NCBI GenBank assembly: GCA_022559845.1
Contig: CM040118.1
Coordinates: 156,384,331-156,448,330, forward strand
Reading direction: 5' to 3'
DNA: 64,000 nt
From: Amorphophallus konjac
Taxonomy: Eukaryota > Streptophyta > Magnoliopsida > Alismatales > Araceae
Shown: positions 23,640 through 34,032 of the stretch, one piece after another
How the letters are laid out: every line of letters begins with the position of its first letter
Numbering within the stretch: the first letter of the stretch is position 1
Made by a program: the position numbers and the translations under genes
The notes under the pieces: generated by a model
What the model saw: only the letters and a program-made list of their open reading frames with translations
Database searches by the model: none
What the model was told of the DNA's origin: nothing

Positions 23640-24180
23640 GTACTTCCTCTCAAGGTCTATACGTTGGCTTCCATATCCTCTCAAAGTCTATACATTGGCT
23701 TCTATCACAAAGTCTGTACATCAAAGTCTATACATTGGCTTCTATCACAAAGTCTGTACATCCTCTCAAAGTCTATACATTGACTTCCATCACAAAGTCT
23801 ATACATTGCACCTCAAGTCTATACATTGGCCATTTGTGCAAAGTCTATATATTGCTGCAACTGTAGCTCAAGTCTATACATTGGCCATTTGTGAAGTCTA
23901 TACATTGGCTTCCTCAAAGTCTATACATTGCAGCTCAAGTCTATACATTGGCCATTTGTGCAAAGTCTATACATTGCTGCAACTCCAAGTCTATACATTG
24001 GCAACTCCAAATCTATACATTGGCCATTTATGAAGTCTATACATTGGCTTCACAAGTCTGTACATCCTCTCCCTCTCAAAGTCTATACACCGGCTTCCAT
24101 ATCCTCTCAAAGTCTATACATTGGCTTCCATCACAAAGTCTGCACATCCTCTCAAAGTCTATACATTACTATTGCTAGCC
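23640..24180. repeat. aagtctatacattggc minisatellite
   Basis: More than twenty copies of a unit with core aagtctatacattgg occur, followed by one of a few tails (cttcc, ccatttgtg, or ctgcaact). The units are 16 to 34 bases long and run head to tail. The matching array in the other LTR is 32290-32845. Long open frames across it are a by-product of a repeat that lacks stops. Confidence 0.9.
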
Positions 24181-24242
24181 TATTTACCAAGACTGTATGT
24201 TGCTAGCCTATAATGTATAATTAATTGGCACAAAAGGTAAAT

Positions 24243-24317
24243 GGTGGATGCTAAGATTTAAACCCTGGTCATTGGGTTGAAAGGCAAGCTACTTAACCAA
24301 CTACCCTAGGAAGCCAC
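24243..24317 (-). other. tRNA-like module in the D 3' LTR
   Basis: On the minus strand, 75 bases run from gtggcttcctagggtagttg to agcatccacc. There is an A-box-like tagggtagttgg, then a B-box-like ggtttaaatct 32 bases later, the spacing found in tRNA genes. The ends can pair as gtgg with ccac. The copy in the 5' LTR (32903-32977) has the better B box. It may be a tRNA-derived SINE head or a fossil tRNA carried in the LTR. Confidence 0.5.
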
Positions 24318-24457
24318 TTGTTAAGTGAATAATCTTTACATATGATAACTTCGTGTTCTAACTTCTTACTTAAGCTTCCTCTAGAGTTTATCTAATATAT
24401 TTTTTGGGGGGAAATATTAGTAATATATATATATATATATTTATACGGGGTGCTACA

Positions 24458-24475
24458 CCCTCCCCCACTTAAAAG
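24458..24475 (-). other. Polypurine tract of element D
   Basis: On the minus strand the sequence cttttaagtgggggaggg abuts the 3' LTR start TGTAGCACC. It is the plus-strand primer site for reverse transcription. The equivalent site in element C is at about 34021-34032. Confidence 0.9.
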
Positions 24476-24534
24476 AATTTGGTCCCCAAATTCAATTACA
24501 TTATATAGAAATAGGGAAGGTGTAAAGTTCTTAC

Positions 24535-24707
24535 AATTAGAATAACTCGGGAAACCTTCTTTTCATAAATTCTTCAGTTTCCCAGGTAGCTTCTTGTTCT
24601 GAACATTGATTCCATTGGATTTTCACCATAGAGATCGTCTTGTTTCTTAGAACTCGGGCTTCTCGGTCAAGGATCTTTAGTGGCTTCTACTCGTAGGTAA
24701 GGTCCTT
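24535..24707 (-). pseudogene. pol: Element D chromodomain tail, out of frame
   Basis: After the stop at 24708 the minus strand continues with chromodomain sequence in another frame: LKILDREARVLRNK near 24670-24625, then QEATWETEEFMKRRFPELF just before 24535. This corresponds to the C-terminal chromodomain of element C. A small frameshift or substitution near 24700 separates it from the integrase. Chromodomains direct chromovirus integration toward modified chromatin. Confidence 0.8.
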
Positions 24708-27143
24708 CTATACCGATATAACACTATGGTTAATGACATGGGAGGGATCGTGCACGTATTTCTTCAGCATAGAAGTATGAAATATGTTGTGCACTTTAGA
24801 CAGTTGTGGAGGTAGGGCGATGCGATAAGCCACTTCGCCTACCCTTTCCAGTACTTCGAATGGACCGATAAACCTTGGTGTTAGTTTACCTTTAACACCG
24901 AATCTTCTAATGCCTTGGCCGGGAGATACCTTGAGGAAAACATGGTCTCCGACTTGAAATTCCAGGTCTCGCCTTCTGTTATCGGCATAAGATTTCTGCC
25001 TTGACTGTGCTATCATTAACCTTTCTCTAATGAGTTGTATCTTCTCAGTAGAATCTCGTACCATGTCTGGGCCTAGAACTTGTTTTTCACCAACTTCATC
25101 CCAGCATATGGGAGATCGGCAACTCCTGCCATAAAATGCCTCGAAAGGTGCCATTCGTATACTGTCTTGATGGGTATTGTTATATGTAAATTCGGCTAGT
25201 GGTAAGTGGTCATGCCAGCTTCCGCCGAAATCTACAATACATGCTCTTAACATATCTTCAACAACCTGATTTGTCCTTTCAGTCTGACCATCTGTCTGGG
25301 GATGGAAAGCAGTGCTGAAATTAAGTTTCGTCCCCAGAGAGTGTTGTAGACCCTTCCAAAAATGAGAGGTGAAGCGTGGGTCTCGGTCAGATATGATCGA
25401 GACGGGAACTCCATGCAATCTAACCATCTCCTTAATATATAGGGCAGCAAGTACGTCGAATGACCATCGACTTTTGATGGGTAAGAAATGGGCCGATTTA
25501 GTTAACCGGTCGATAATTACACAAATCCCATCATATCCGCCCCTAGACTTGGGCAAACCCATGATAAAGTCCATGCCAATGTCTTCCCACTTCCACTTGG
25601 GAATATCCAGCGGATGTAGCTTTCCGGTGAGTTTTTGATGTTCCGCCTTCACTTGTTGGCATGTGAGGCAACGAGACACAAAGTCAGCTACCTCCCTTTT
25701 CATGTTAGGCCACCAGAAAGTTCTTTTCAAGTCTTGGTACATCTTAGTGGACCCAAGGTGGATTGTGTACCTCGATCTATGAGCTTCTTCAAGAATCTTC
25801 TTCTTCAATTCGGGACAGTCGGGCACACATGTCCGTTCATGAAATAGCAATCTGCCATCAGGTGCCAGCTTGAAATCCAGTCTCTCGTCCAGCTTGCTCT
25901 TTATCTCCACTAGCGAGGGATCCTCTTCTTGTAGCTTTTTGATTTCATGTAGCAAATCTGGATGTAGGCTCATATGAGATAGAATAATACACATGTTCTT
26001 CTCATCTGTGCTGATATCAAGCTCAGAGAATTTCTCTAGCAGTTTCCATTCTTGTATCATGCAGTTGGCCAATATTATTCTCAGCTTTCGACTAAGGGCA
26101 TCAGCTACGGAATTACCCTTACCAGGATGATACTGTATAGTGAAGTCGAAATCCTTGAGATACTCGAGCCAACGCATTTGCCGCATGTTCAGCTCCTTTT
26201 GGGAGAATAAGTACTTGAGGCTTTTATGATCAGAGTACACAGTTAATTGTTCTCCGTAGAGATAGTGCCTCCAGATCTTTAAAGCGAATACTACTGCAGC
26301 CAGTTCTAAGTCATGAACCGGGTAGTTCTCTTCATGTTTCTTCAATTGTCGGGAAGAGTATGCAATGACTCTCCCATTCTGCATCAATACACATCTGAGG
26401 CCAATACCAGAAGCATCGGTATATACATCATATTTTTCTCCTTCCATTGGCAATGATAAGACTGGAGCAGTGGTCAAGAGATCCTTCAAAGCTTGAAAAC
26501 TCTTTTCACAGTCTTCATTCCACTCATGAGGCACTTCCTTGCGGGTTAACCTGGTCAGAGGAACGGCAATCTTGGAGAAGTCCTTGATAAAATGCCGGTA
26601 GTAACCAGCTAGACCCAAGAAGCTCCGAATCTCCGTTGCATTTGTGGGTCGTTCCCAATTGTTCACGGCTTCGACCTTTGACGGGTCAACAGCAATTCCA
26701 TTTTTTGAAATAATATGGCCTAAGAAGGATACTTCCTCGAGCCAGAACTCACATTTGCTGAATTTGGCATATACTTTGTTTTCCCTTAATATCTGTAGTG
26801 CCTTCTTGAGATGTTCTTCATGGTCCTCTTCGGTCTTTGAATAGATCAGAATATCATCAATGAAGACCACAATAAATTGGTCTAAATAGGGCCTGAATAT
26901 GCTGTTCATTAACTGCATAAAAGTTGCGGGGGCATTTGTTAGTCCGAAAGGCATAACAGTAAATTCGTAATGCCCGTACCTGCTTCGGAATGCAGTTTTA
27001 TGAATGTCTTCTTCTTTGATCTTCAATTGGTGGTAACCAGAACAAAGATCAATCTTGGAGAAATATAAAGCTCCAGATAGTTGATCGAACAGCTCATCAA
27101 TCCTTGGCAGTGGATACTTGTTCTTGATTGTAAGGTGATTTAG
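24708..27143 (-). CDS. pol: Element D reverse transcriptase, RNase H and integrase
   Basis: This frame is open for 2.4 kb after the stop at 27144; the first methionine is at 27026, giving 772 residues. RT has [12 protein letters not shown] and the catalytic FIDD (residues 55-58). RNase H keeps D204, E241, D266 and D309. Integrase has the HHCC finger (H416, H423, C453, C456) and the DD35E triad D486, D547 and E583 intact, then the GPF module [15 protein letters not shown]. The stop before it removes the RT fingers from this reading frame, so a complete polyprotein would need readthrough. It is the best preserved coding region in the window. Confidence 0.9.
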   Translation of the reverse strand, partial: LNHLTIKNKYPLPRIDELFDQLSGALYFSKIDLCSGYHQLKIKEEDIHKTAFRSRYGHYEFTVMPFGLTNAPATFMQLMNSIFRPYLDQFIVVFIDDILIYSKTEEDHEEHLKKALQILRENKVYAKFSKCEFWLEEVSFLGHIISKNGIAVDPSKVEAVNNWERPTNATEIRSFLGLAGYYRHFIKDFSKIAVPLTRLTRKEVPHEWNEDCEKSFQALKDLLTTAPVLSLPMEGEKYDVYTDASGIGLRCVLMQNGRVIAYSSRQLKKHEENYPVHDLELAAVVFALKIWRHYLYGEQLTVYSDHKSLKYLFSQKELNMRQMRWLEYLKDFDFTIQYHPGKGNSVADALSRKLRIILANCMIQEWKLLEKFSELDISTDEKNMCIILSHMSLHPDLLHEIKKLQEEDPSLVEIKSKLDERLDFKLAPDGRLLFHERTCVPDCPELKKKILEEAHRSRYTIHLGSTKMYQDLKRTFWWPNMKREVADFVSRCLTCQQVKAEHQKLTGKLHPLDIPKWKWEDIGMDFIMGLPKSRGGYDGICVIIDRLTKSAHFLPIKSRWSFDVLAALYIKEMVRLHGVPVSIISDRDPRFTSHFWKGLQHSLGTKLNFSTAFHPQTDGQTERTNQVVEDMLRACIVDFGGSWHDHLPLAEFTYNNTHQDSIRMAPFEAFYGRSCRSPICWDEVGEKQVLGPDMVRDSTEKIQLIRERLMIAQSRQKSYADNRRRDLEFQVGDHVFLKVSPGQGIRRFGVKGKLTPRFIGPFEVLERVGEVAYRIALPPQLSKVHNIFHTSMLKKYVHDPSHVINHSVISV

Positions 27144-28175
27144 CTACCGATAATCTATGCATAATCTCATCGATCCATCCTTCTTTTTGACGAATAGCAC
27201 GGGTGCTCCCCATGGGGAAGTACTCGGCCTAATGAAACCCTTGTTCACTAACTCCATTAGCTGCTCCTTTAGTTCCTTCAGCTCAGCAGGGGACATTCTG
27301 TACGGTGCCCTAGAAATAGGACCAGCACCGGGGACAAGGTCGATTGTAAACGACACTTCCCTTTCCGGGGGTAAGCCGGTTAAATCTTCTGGAAAAACAT
27401 CGAAAAAATCTCGAATTACCCGGATGTCCTCAAGTTTAACCTTCTCGACTTCTGTGGCAGTCACGAATGCTATGAAAGCCATGCATCCCTTATTCATAAG
27501 TTTACTAGCTCGGAGTGCTGATATAAGAAGTGATTTACTCCGAGGGCTATTGTAAACTAGCTCTGGGAAATCCATAAAAGTTACCTTACCGTGCTGGCAA
27601 TCTACAGTTGCTTGGTATGTGGATAGCCAGTCGGCACCTAGTATGACGTCATAACCCTTCATATCTTGGCATATCAGTTCAGCAGGTAAATTACTTCCCT
27701 TAATCATCACTTCACAATTTGGATAGTGATAAGTGATATCAGACTCATTCCCAAGAGGTGTAGATATGAACAAATCTAATAGTTCATGTTTCTTAGGAAA
27801 TGAAGCAGCAAAGTTCTTGGAAACGAATGAATGAGTTGCTCCGGTATCGAATAAAACTTGAGCAATTTTTGAACAAATAGTGAGAGTACCTTCCACAATT
27901 CTGCCTTCAGTGGTTTCCATCTCTCGGAGAGCTTGCAGACGGCCTTGTTTCTTTACCGGACGCTTCTCATCTTTGGTGTCTTTTTCGTTCATCAGTGGGC
28001 AGTCTGGAATCTGATGCTCTCGGCTCCCGCATCGAAGACAAGCTCCTAACTTCCTCCAGCATTCCTCGGTCTTATGGCCAGCTTTATCACAATACATGCA
28101 AATTTTCTTTGATGGTGTGGTGGTGGAGAATGGCCTGTCATTCTTCTGGAATTTCTTTACCTTGGAGGCTCCCCT
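27144..28175 (-). pseudogene. pol: Element D nucleocapsid knuckles, protease and RT fingers
   Basis: Two intact zinc knuckles, [14 protein letters not shown] and [14 protein letters not shown], open the segment. Next come the protease [13 protein letters not shown], with the canonical DTG, and [13 protein letters not shown]. The RT fingers read [20 protein letters not shown]. The frame ends at the TAG stop 27144-27146 in CIDYR*LNH. The upstream edge near 28175 is a frameshift from gag. Apart from this stop and the frameshift the region looks sound. Confidence 0.88.
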
Positions 28176-28888
28176 CCCATGAAGAACTGCTTCTTGTTGA
28201 AGGATTGTTTGAATTTTCCCAGGCTTGTGACGGGTTCCTTCTTGTCTCTTCCTCGGATTCTCTCGGATAATTCGGTGGAGTCTTCTAGCAGTTGGGCACG
28301 CCGAACTATCTCCGAATAGACTTGGATGTCCATCGGGGCAAGTTGTGTGATATAATGGGGCCGAAGCCCGTTGAGGAATCTTCTCGCCTTCATCTTTTCT
28401 ATACACACCAAGTGGGGTGCATACCTAGATAATCTGGAAAACTAGGCCTCATACTCGGCCACTTTCAAGCCCCGTTGTTTTAGAACGGCGAATTCCGTGG
28501 CCTTCTTTTCCTGGATATGATCGGAGAAGTACTTGTTGTTGAAATACTCCGTGAATTCATCCCATGTGACATGGTATTCTGGTAGTGTTACTTCTATGGA
28601 TTCCCACCAGCATCGAGCGTCCCGCTCAAGTTGGAATACGGCCAGTAAAACCTTCTCCTCGTCCGCGCATTGCATTACACGGAAGATTCATTCCATCTCC
28701 TTTAGCCAATTCTCGGCATCCTCGGGGTCGGACGAACCCGTGAACCTCGGTGGGTTCATGTTACGGAAACTTCGGTGGAGATCTCCCGCTCCACGGTTTG
28801 CTCCGCCTTGGGCCACTTGCTGTAGTGCCTGTGTAAGGCCTTGCACGGTGCGTTGCATCTCGCGCCATTGTGCTCTTTTCGCAGCCAT
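28176..28888 (-). pseudogene. gag: Element D gag
   Basis: Gag starts with MAAKRAQWREMQRTV at 28888, parallel to element C. Two in-frame stops are visible. One is a TGA at 28688 after NWLKEME, where C has an Arg codon region. The other is a TAG at 28442 after VAEYEA, exactly where C has TAA. The C-terminal part (28157-28411) reads [15 protein letters not shown] and then shifts frame near 28175. It encoded the capsid and nucleocapsid. Confidence 0.88.
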
Positions 28889-29099
28889 GATCCTACAAAA
28901 GAGTTAAGTATGATAAAGATCGAGTTTACTTGTAAGGTCGAAAGTCATTATAGAACTTAACCCATGGCTCTATCCATCTCACCGGGTAAGGTATATCTAT
29001 CCTTGAACTTGGGTTTTACCTATCTTTGGACTCAAGTTTTTACTTAGATTTCAATTGCTAACCTTTTATTTCTTCTAGTTCCCTAGGTTTGAAAACCTA

Positions 29100-29111
29100 G
29101 CTCTGATACCA
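29100..29111 (-). other. Primer binding site of element D
   Basis: Plus-strand gctctgatacca is the reverse complement of tggtatcagagc, the perfect initiator Met tRNA site. It lies seven bases from the LTR edge at 29119, the same spacing as in element C. The 29112-29118 spacer and the 28889-29099 leader hold nothing else recognisable. Confidence 0.95.
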
Positions 29112-30078
29112 CGAAGACGGTCACGCCCCGAGCGCGGAAGATACTCGGATGCGTGACGCGTCTATATAGATCGTGTCATTAGAGCGATATAATTTTTGAT
29201 ATACAAAGTTTTCGGAGTGCGTAATTAACTAAAATCTAATACATTCCAATAGTCCAAGTGACGTTTATTTGATTAATCAAATGAAATAAAGATAGTCCAT
29301 GACAACTCTAGGCTAAGTGCCTCAATACGGTTTAGACAATTAAATGACATACTAAGTTACAATTTAAGACTCAATTAAATTCAAAAGACGCGACTAGCTA
29401 ATGACGGTGACTGGTGTTCTAGCACTCTTCACTCGATGTCCACCCCATTCTGGTCACTATCTGAATCACCTGAAAATTTCAGGAAGTAACTTGATGAGCG
29501 AATCGCTTAGTAAGAATTACATCTCAAATACGAGCAATCTTTACGTTAATTACAATTTTGCATGTAAATTCAGTATGGCTATGCATGGGATACGTATAGC
29601 AAAATCAGGTATATAGGTAAATCTAGACATGATGAATAAGAACTGTATAAAGAAAGTATAACAAGAATTTCAAGTATTCACAAACTGTATTTCAAGAATT
29701 TACAGATGTAAATGCCACTTCAGATAAGCAGGGATTCGTGTACAAGTATGAACGCAGGTACGAGAAAGAACTCATGTACAAGTATATCAAGTATAGATTC
29801 AATTCAAGCAAGTCTTGTCAAGTACGCTTATCATGTAATTATTTTGCCCTTTTCTCGGGCCACAAGTCAAGTATCGCCCGTTCCGGGCCACGCAAGTCAA
29901 ACAAGTAAAGAGAGAGAGAGTAGTGGTGGAGTGTCTCAAGTCAAGCAAGTACTCCGGTGCAATGCTAAACACCGTGGTCAATAAACTCCCATGGGCACAA
30001 GTACCTTCGGGTGTTCCCCCCAAGACCAGACCGGGCCCTATATGCACAGCATTTTATGTATTACCTTTCACATCCACT

Positions 30079-30088
30079 CTTATTTATA
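30079..30088 (-). promoter_or_regulatory. TATA box of element D (5' LTR)
   Basis: tataaataag on the minus strand is identical to the 3' LTR copy. Transcription from it would run leftward into gag and pol of D, and so antisense to element C. Confidence 0.6.
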
Positions 30089-30505
30089 GCCAATATGGAA
30101 TTTCAAGAATCTAGAAACGTAGTATTACAGACGAGATTAACTAGTCATTTGGTCATGGAGGATTGTAGAGGTGGCCCCTGTAGGCTCAAGAGGTGGTTCC
30201 CGTCGTGTAGCACTTTGCGTCGTACGGCCTCAAGAGGTGGCTCCCACAACGTAGCACTTTACCCCGCATGGCACTTAATTCCTACACTCCCAAATGGTAG
30301 TTTAAGAGATTCAAGGATTGACCACACGAGTAGACTTTTCGTGGGATGGAATTCCTGAATTTGTCAACGAAGGGGTTAAGATTTATCATTCTTCTCAATT
30401 CTCGAGACAGATCAAGGTCATAAATTGAAATTACTCAGTTATCATCTTATGGTTTGCAATTCTTTCAAAAATCTGATTTTTTTTTATTTATACAAGCTTC
30501 TTGAA

Positions 30506-32280
30506 ATTGGCGCCCCCTAGCATGTCATTATTTAATTAACGGCGTCCTGGACGTCGTCAATTCGTAAATTGGCGCCCTGTCTTGGGGCGTTAATCATAGG
30601 GGCTATCTATTTGATTAAAATTTGAAAATAGAATTGACGTCCCTCAGGAAGCCTTCAATTCTTAAATTGGCACCCTAGTCAGAGGCGTTGTTTTTAATTA
30701 CAAGATTGTTCGGGATTAACAATTATCAAACTTTCCAGAATTCAATTGACGACTGTGAATATAGTATTTAATTCTGTAATTGACGCCCTGGTCAGGGATG
30801 CTAATTACAGTGATTCGGATTTTGCTGCGAAGCTGGAAATTTCAGGAACAGAATTGATGACTGTCGGATTACCGTTTAATTTATGAATTGACGCCCCGGT
30901 GTAGGGTGCTAATTACAATCAGATCTTCATTTGACAACTGGGAAAATAGTCTTCAATTATTGAATTGACGCCCATCTCTGGGACGTTAATTTCAGACTAA
31001 TTTTTAAATTGAACTAATTTCTGTTATAATCATGTAATTGATGACTGTGGAAACAGCCTTCAATTTTAAAATTGACGCCCCTGTCTAGGACGTTAATTTC
31101 AATCTGATTTTAATTGAATTATAATTACTGTTATATAATAATGTAATCGACGTCTGTCAAAACAGTGTTCATTTGTTGAATTGGCACCCTTGTCCGGGGC
31201 GCTAATTCAAGCAAGATTATAATTAATGCAGATTTCATTTCAAGTTTAAATTGACGACTATGTATACAGTCTTCAGATTTTCAATTGACGCCCTTGTCAG
31301 GGGCGTGATTTACAATTGACGCCCTGTGAAGGGACGTCATTTGTTTTTGATTAGCAGAATTACTAAGATAACTATATGATAAAATAACGAATGTAATAGG
31401 CATAAAATCATGATAACTGATATAAAAAAAATCATGATAACTGATATTGACAGATGTGAAACATGGTATTATGATGATCTTACCTAACATATGTAACACA
31501 GACATGGTATATGTATATATATATATATTGCACGGTTTACCAATTTATCAATCTCTAAACATGCTCCAGTTATCCTATTACCTACTAGTTAGGCAGGGAT
31601 TTGAGAAGACCTACATTTGACGTGTGATACCGATTAGACCTGCAGCAGGATCCCAGTAGTAGGGGAGGTAAAGCTTCAGCAGCACGGGAGGCAGAGCTTC
31701 TGCAGCACAGCAGTAGCCTTCTCACAGTGCTACGGATGCCATTTGATATAGGGAATCACAAGACATTAGACAATGTCTTATGGGTCAGGCTGAGTGGGAT
31801 TTATCCCTGCCAGCTCGAAAGAGTCGTTCGTGTCTAGACATTCTATAAGCATGTGTGAAAATGACGCCCGGGAGAAGGGCCGTCCATTTAATATATGACG
31901 CCTTGCATGAGGGCGTCATTTTGTTGGGTGCTTTATTGGGCAATTATTAAGGATAATGACGTCCTTACAGAGGGCGTCATTTGTTAGACACTGCTGCCCC
32001 ACGCACGTGATTTTGTTTTGTTAAAATTGACGCCTCTATGCATGTCTTTAATTTGAAATTGACGCCCGGGACAACGGTCTTCAATTTTACAATTGACGTC
32101 CTAGTGAGGGGCGTCAATTCTTTTAGTGGTTTAAGGAATCTTTTTATGTACGATCTATGGCCCATATGTTTAAAAAACAAATGATGTCTTAATGCTTGTC
32201 TTTAATTTATAAATGGACGCCTATCAATACGGTCGTCCATTTTACAATTGATGCCATTGTAAGGGGCGTCATTTTATGAC
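30506..32280. repeat. Array of gacgccc hairpins, 5' LTR copy
   Basis: This is the second copy of the hairpin array described for 21848-23620. Several substitutions between the copies fall inside stems (for example aattggcacc for aattggcgcc), so the stems are not under obvious constraint after insertion. Confidence 0.85.
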
Positions 32281-32289
32281 ATTCATCAA

Positions 32290-32845
32290 CTTAAAGTTTG
32301 TACTTCCTCTCAAGTTCTATACGTTCGCTTCCATATCCTCTCAAAGTCTATACATTAGCTTCCATCACAAAGTCTGTACATCAAAGTCTATACATTGGCT
32401 TCTATCACAAAGTATGTACATCCTCTCAAAGTCTATACATTGGCTTCCATCACAAAGTCTATACATTGCACCTCAAGTCTATACATTGGCCATTTGTGCA
32501 AAGTCTATACATTGCTGCAACTGCAGCTCAAGTCTATACATTGGCCATTTGTGAAGTCTATACATTGGCTTCCTCAAAGTCTATACATTGCAGCTCAAGT
32601 CTATACATTGGCCATTTGTGCAAAGTCTATACATTACTGCAACTCCAAGTCTATACATTGGCAACACCAAATCTATACATTGGCCATTTGTGAAGTCTAT
32701 ACATTGGCTTCACAAGTCTGTACATCCTCTCCCTCTCAAAGTCTATACACCGGCTTCCATATCCTCTCAAAGTCTATACATTGGCTTCCATCATTAAGTC
32801 TGCACATCCTCTCAAAGTCTATATATTGCTATTGCTAGCCTATTT
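32290..32845. repeat. aagtctatacattggc minisatellite, 5' LTR copy
   Basis: This is the second copy of the minisatellite at 23640-24180. The order of the unit variants is essentially conserved between the two LTRs, so the array has not expanded or contracted much since insertion. Confidence 0.9.
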
Positions 32846-32902
32846 ACCAAGTCTGTACGTTGCTAGCCTATAATGTATAATTAATTGGCACAAAAGGTAA
32901 AT

Positions 32903-32977
32903 GGTGGATGCTAAGATTTGAACCTTGGTCATTGGGTTGAAAGGCAAGCTACTTAACCAACTACCCTAAGAAGTCAC
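32903..32977 (-). other. tRNA-like module in the D 5' LTR
   Basis: On the minus strand the A-box-like ttagggtagttgg (32957-32969) and the B-box-like ggttcaaatct (32914-32924) are 32 bases apart. The B box fits the Pol III consensus ggttcranncy well. The total length of 75 bases equals a tRNA. The cloverleaf is imperfect (the acceptor and anticodon stems pair poorly), so an active tRNA gene is not claimed. Confidence 0.55.
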
Positions 32978-33074
32978 TTGTTAAGTGAATAATCTTTACA
33001 TATGATAACTTTGTGTTCCAACTTCTTACTTAAGCTTCCTCTAGAGTTTATCTAATATATTTTTTTGGGAAATA

Positions 33075-33119
<45 letters not shown>

Positions 33120-33136
33120 CGGGGTGCTCCACACAT

Positions 33137-33981
33137 CACAGTTTTGGAAGGGTCTACAACAGTCATTAGGGACTAGGTTGAATTTCAGCACAGCCTTTCA
33201 TCCACAAACTGATGGTCAGACAGAAAGAACGAATCAGGTAGTAGAAGACATGCTCTGGGCATGTGTTATAGATTTTGGAGGTAGTTGGCATGATCACTTG
33301 CCTCTGGTAGAATTTACATATAACAACAGTTATCAGGCCAGCATACAAATGGCACCTTTTGAAGCTCTATATGGAAAAAGTTGTCGATCACCAATATGTT
33401 GGAATGAAATAGGGGAAAGATAATTCCTAGGCCCTGATATTATCAGAGATTCTATAGAGAAGATCAAGCTTATTCAAGAGAGAATAAAGATGGCACAAGA
33501 TAGGCAGAAATCTTATGCTGATAATCGAAGACGTGACTTGGAATTTCAAGTAGGAGACCATGTGTATCTAAAGGTTTCTCCAGGCCGTGGTATTCGAAGA
33601 TTTGGCATTAAAGGAAAGCTACCTCCAAGGTTCATTGGTCCATTTGAAATTCTCGAGAGGGTTGGTGAAGTGGCCTACAAACTGGCTTTACCTCCACAAT
33701 TAGCTGGAGTTCATGATGTATTTCACATCTCTATGCTCAAGAAGTATGTATATGATCCTGACCATATTATCACTTATGACAATCTCGAGATTCAGAAGGA
33801 TATGACGTACGAGCAAACGCCAATAAAGATTCTAGAACGGGAAGTGCGTCAACTAAGAAATAAAGTTATTCCTATGGTCAAGATTCAATGGAAGAAAACA
33901 TGGCCATATGAAGCAACATGGGAAACCGAAGCAGCCATGCGAAAAAGATTCTCAAAATTATTTAACTGTAAGTACACTCTC
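33137..33981 (+). pseudogene. pol: Element C integrase C-terminal part and chromodomain
   Basis: This continues the integrase cut at 20440 by D. It reads SQFWKGLQQSLGT, and the glutamate of the catalytic triad is in [11 protein letters not shown] stop near 33421 follows WNEIGER. From 33490 the frame is open: the GPF module [17 protein letters not shown], then SMLKKYVYDPDHI, and a chromodomain ending with EATWETEAAMRKRFSKLF. The reading frame runs through the polypurine tract to a stop at 34056, inside the LTR. Confidence 0.92.
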
Positions 33982-34020
33982 CATAATCCATGTATTGAAT
34001 TTGGAGACCAAATTCTTCTA

Positions 34021-34032
34021 TGTGGGGGAGGG
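34021..34032 (+). other. Polypurine tract of element C
   Basis: The sequence tgtgggggaggg abuts the 3' LTR start TGTAGTGCCCC at 34033. It is closely related to the tract of element D. Confidence 0.9.

Larger units (their letters stand above)
20441..24457 (-). mobile_element. Element D 3' LTR
   Basis: This copy aligns with 29119-33131 along its full length with few substitutions. Read on the plus strand it holds, in order, a non-repetitive block, a TATA box for the minus strand (21417-21426), an array of gacgcc hairpins, a minisatellite, a tRNA-like module and a TA microsatellite next to the element interior. Confidence 0.95.
20441..33131 (-). mobile_element. Element D: Ty3/gypsy chromovirus in reverse orientation inside C
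   Basis: D lies on the minus strand. Its 5' LTR is 29119-33131 (4013 bp) and its 3' LTR 20441-24457 (4017 bp). The target duplication cacat is at 20436-20440 and 33132-33136. Read on its own strand, the LTR begins TGTAGCACCCC (TGGAGCACC in the 5' copy) and ends GCGTGACA (GCGTGACC in the 5' copy). The interior carries gag, protease, RT, RNase H, integrase and a displaced chromodomain. It is the innermost, hence the youngest, member of the nest and the least damaged, with a 2.4-kb uninterrupted RT-to-integrase frame. Confidence 0.96.
29119..33131 (-). mobile_element. Element D 5' LTR
   Basis: This is the promoter-side LTR of D. The base at 29119 is G where the 3' copy has T, so the LTR end is CC rather than CA on its own strand. 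It carries the TATA box (30079-30088), the hairpin array (30506-32280), the minisatellite (32290-32845), the tRNA-like module (32903-32977) and a longer TA microsatellite (33081-33115) than the 3' copy. Confidence 0.95.

Noticed and set aside
23640..24180. CRISPR-like array
   Set aside because: Repeats are of variable length without unique spacers, lie inside a plant LTR, and occur identically in its partner LTR.
23695..24206. Overlapping plus-strand open frames (also at 32276-32838) encoding KSIHWL / SLYIG repeats
   Set aside because: They are translations of the aagtctatacattgg minisatellite in all three frames. The repeat simply lacks stop codons.
24243..24317. Functional tRNA gene
   Set aside because: A and B boxes are present, but the acceptor and anticodon stems pair poorly, so it is listed only as tRNA-like.
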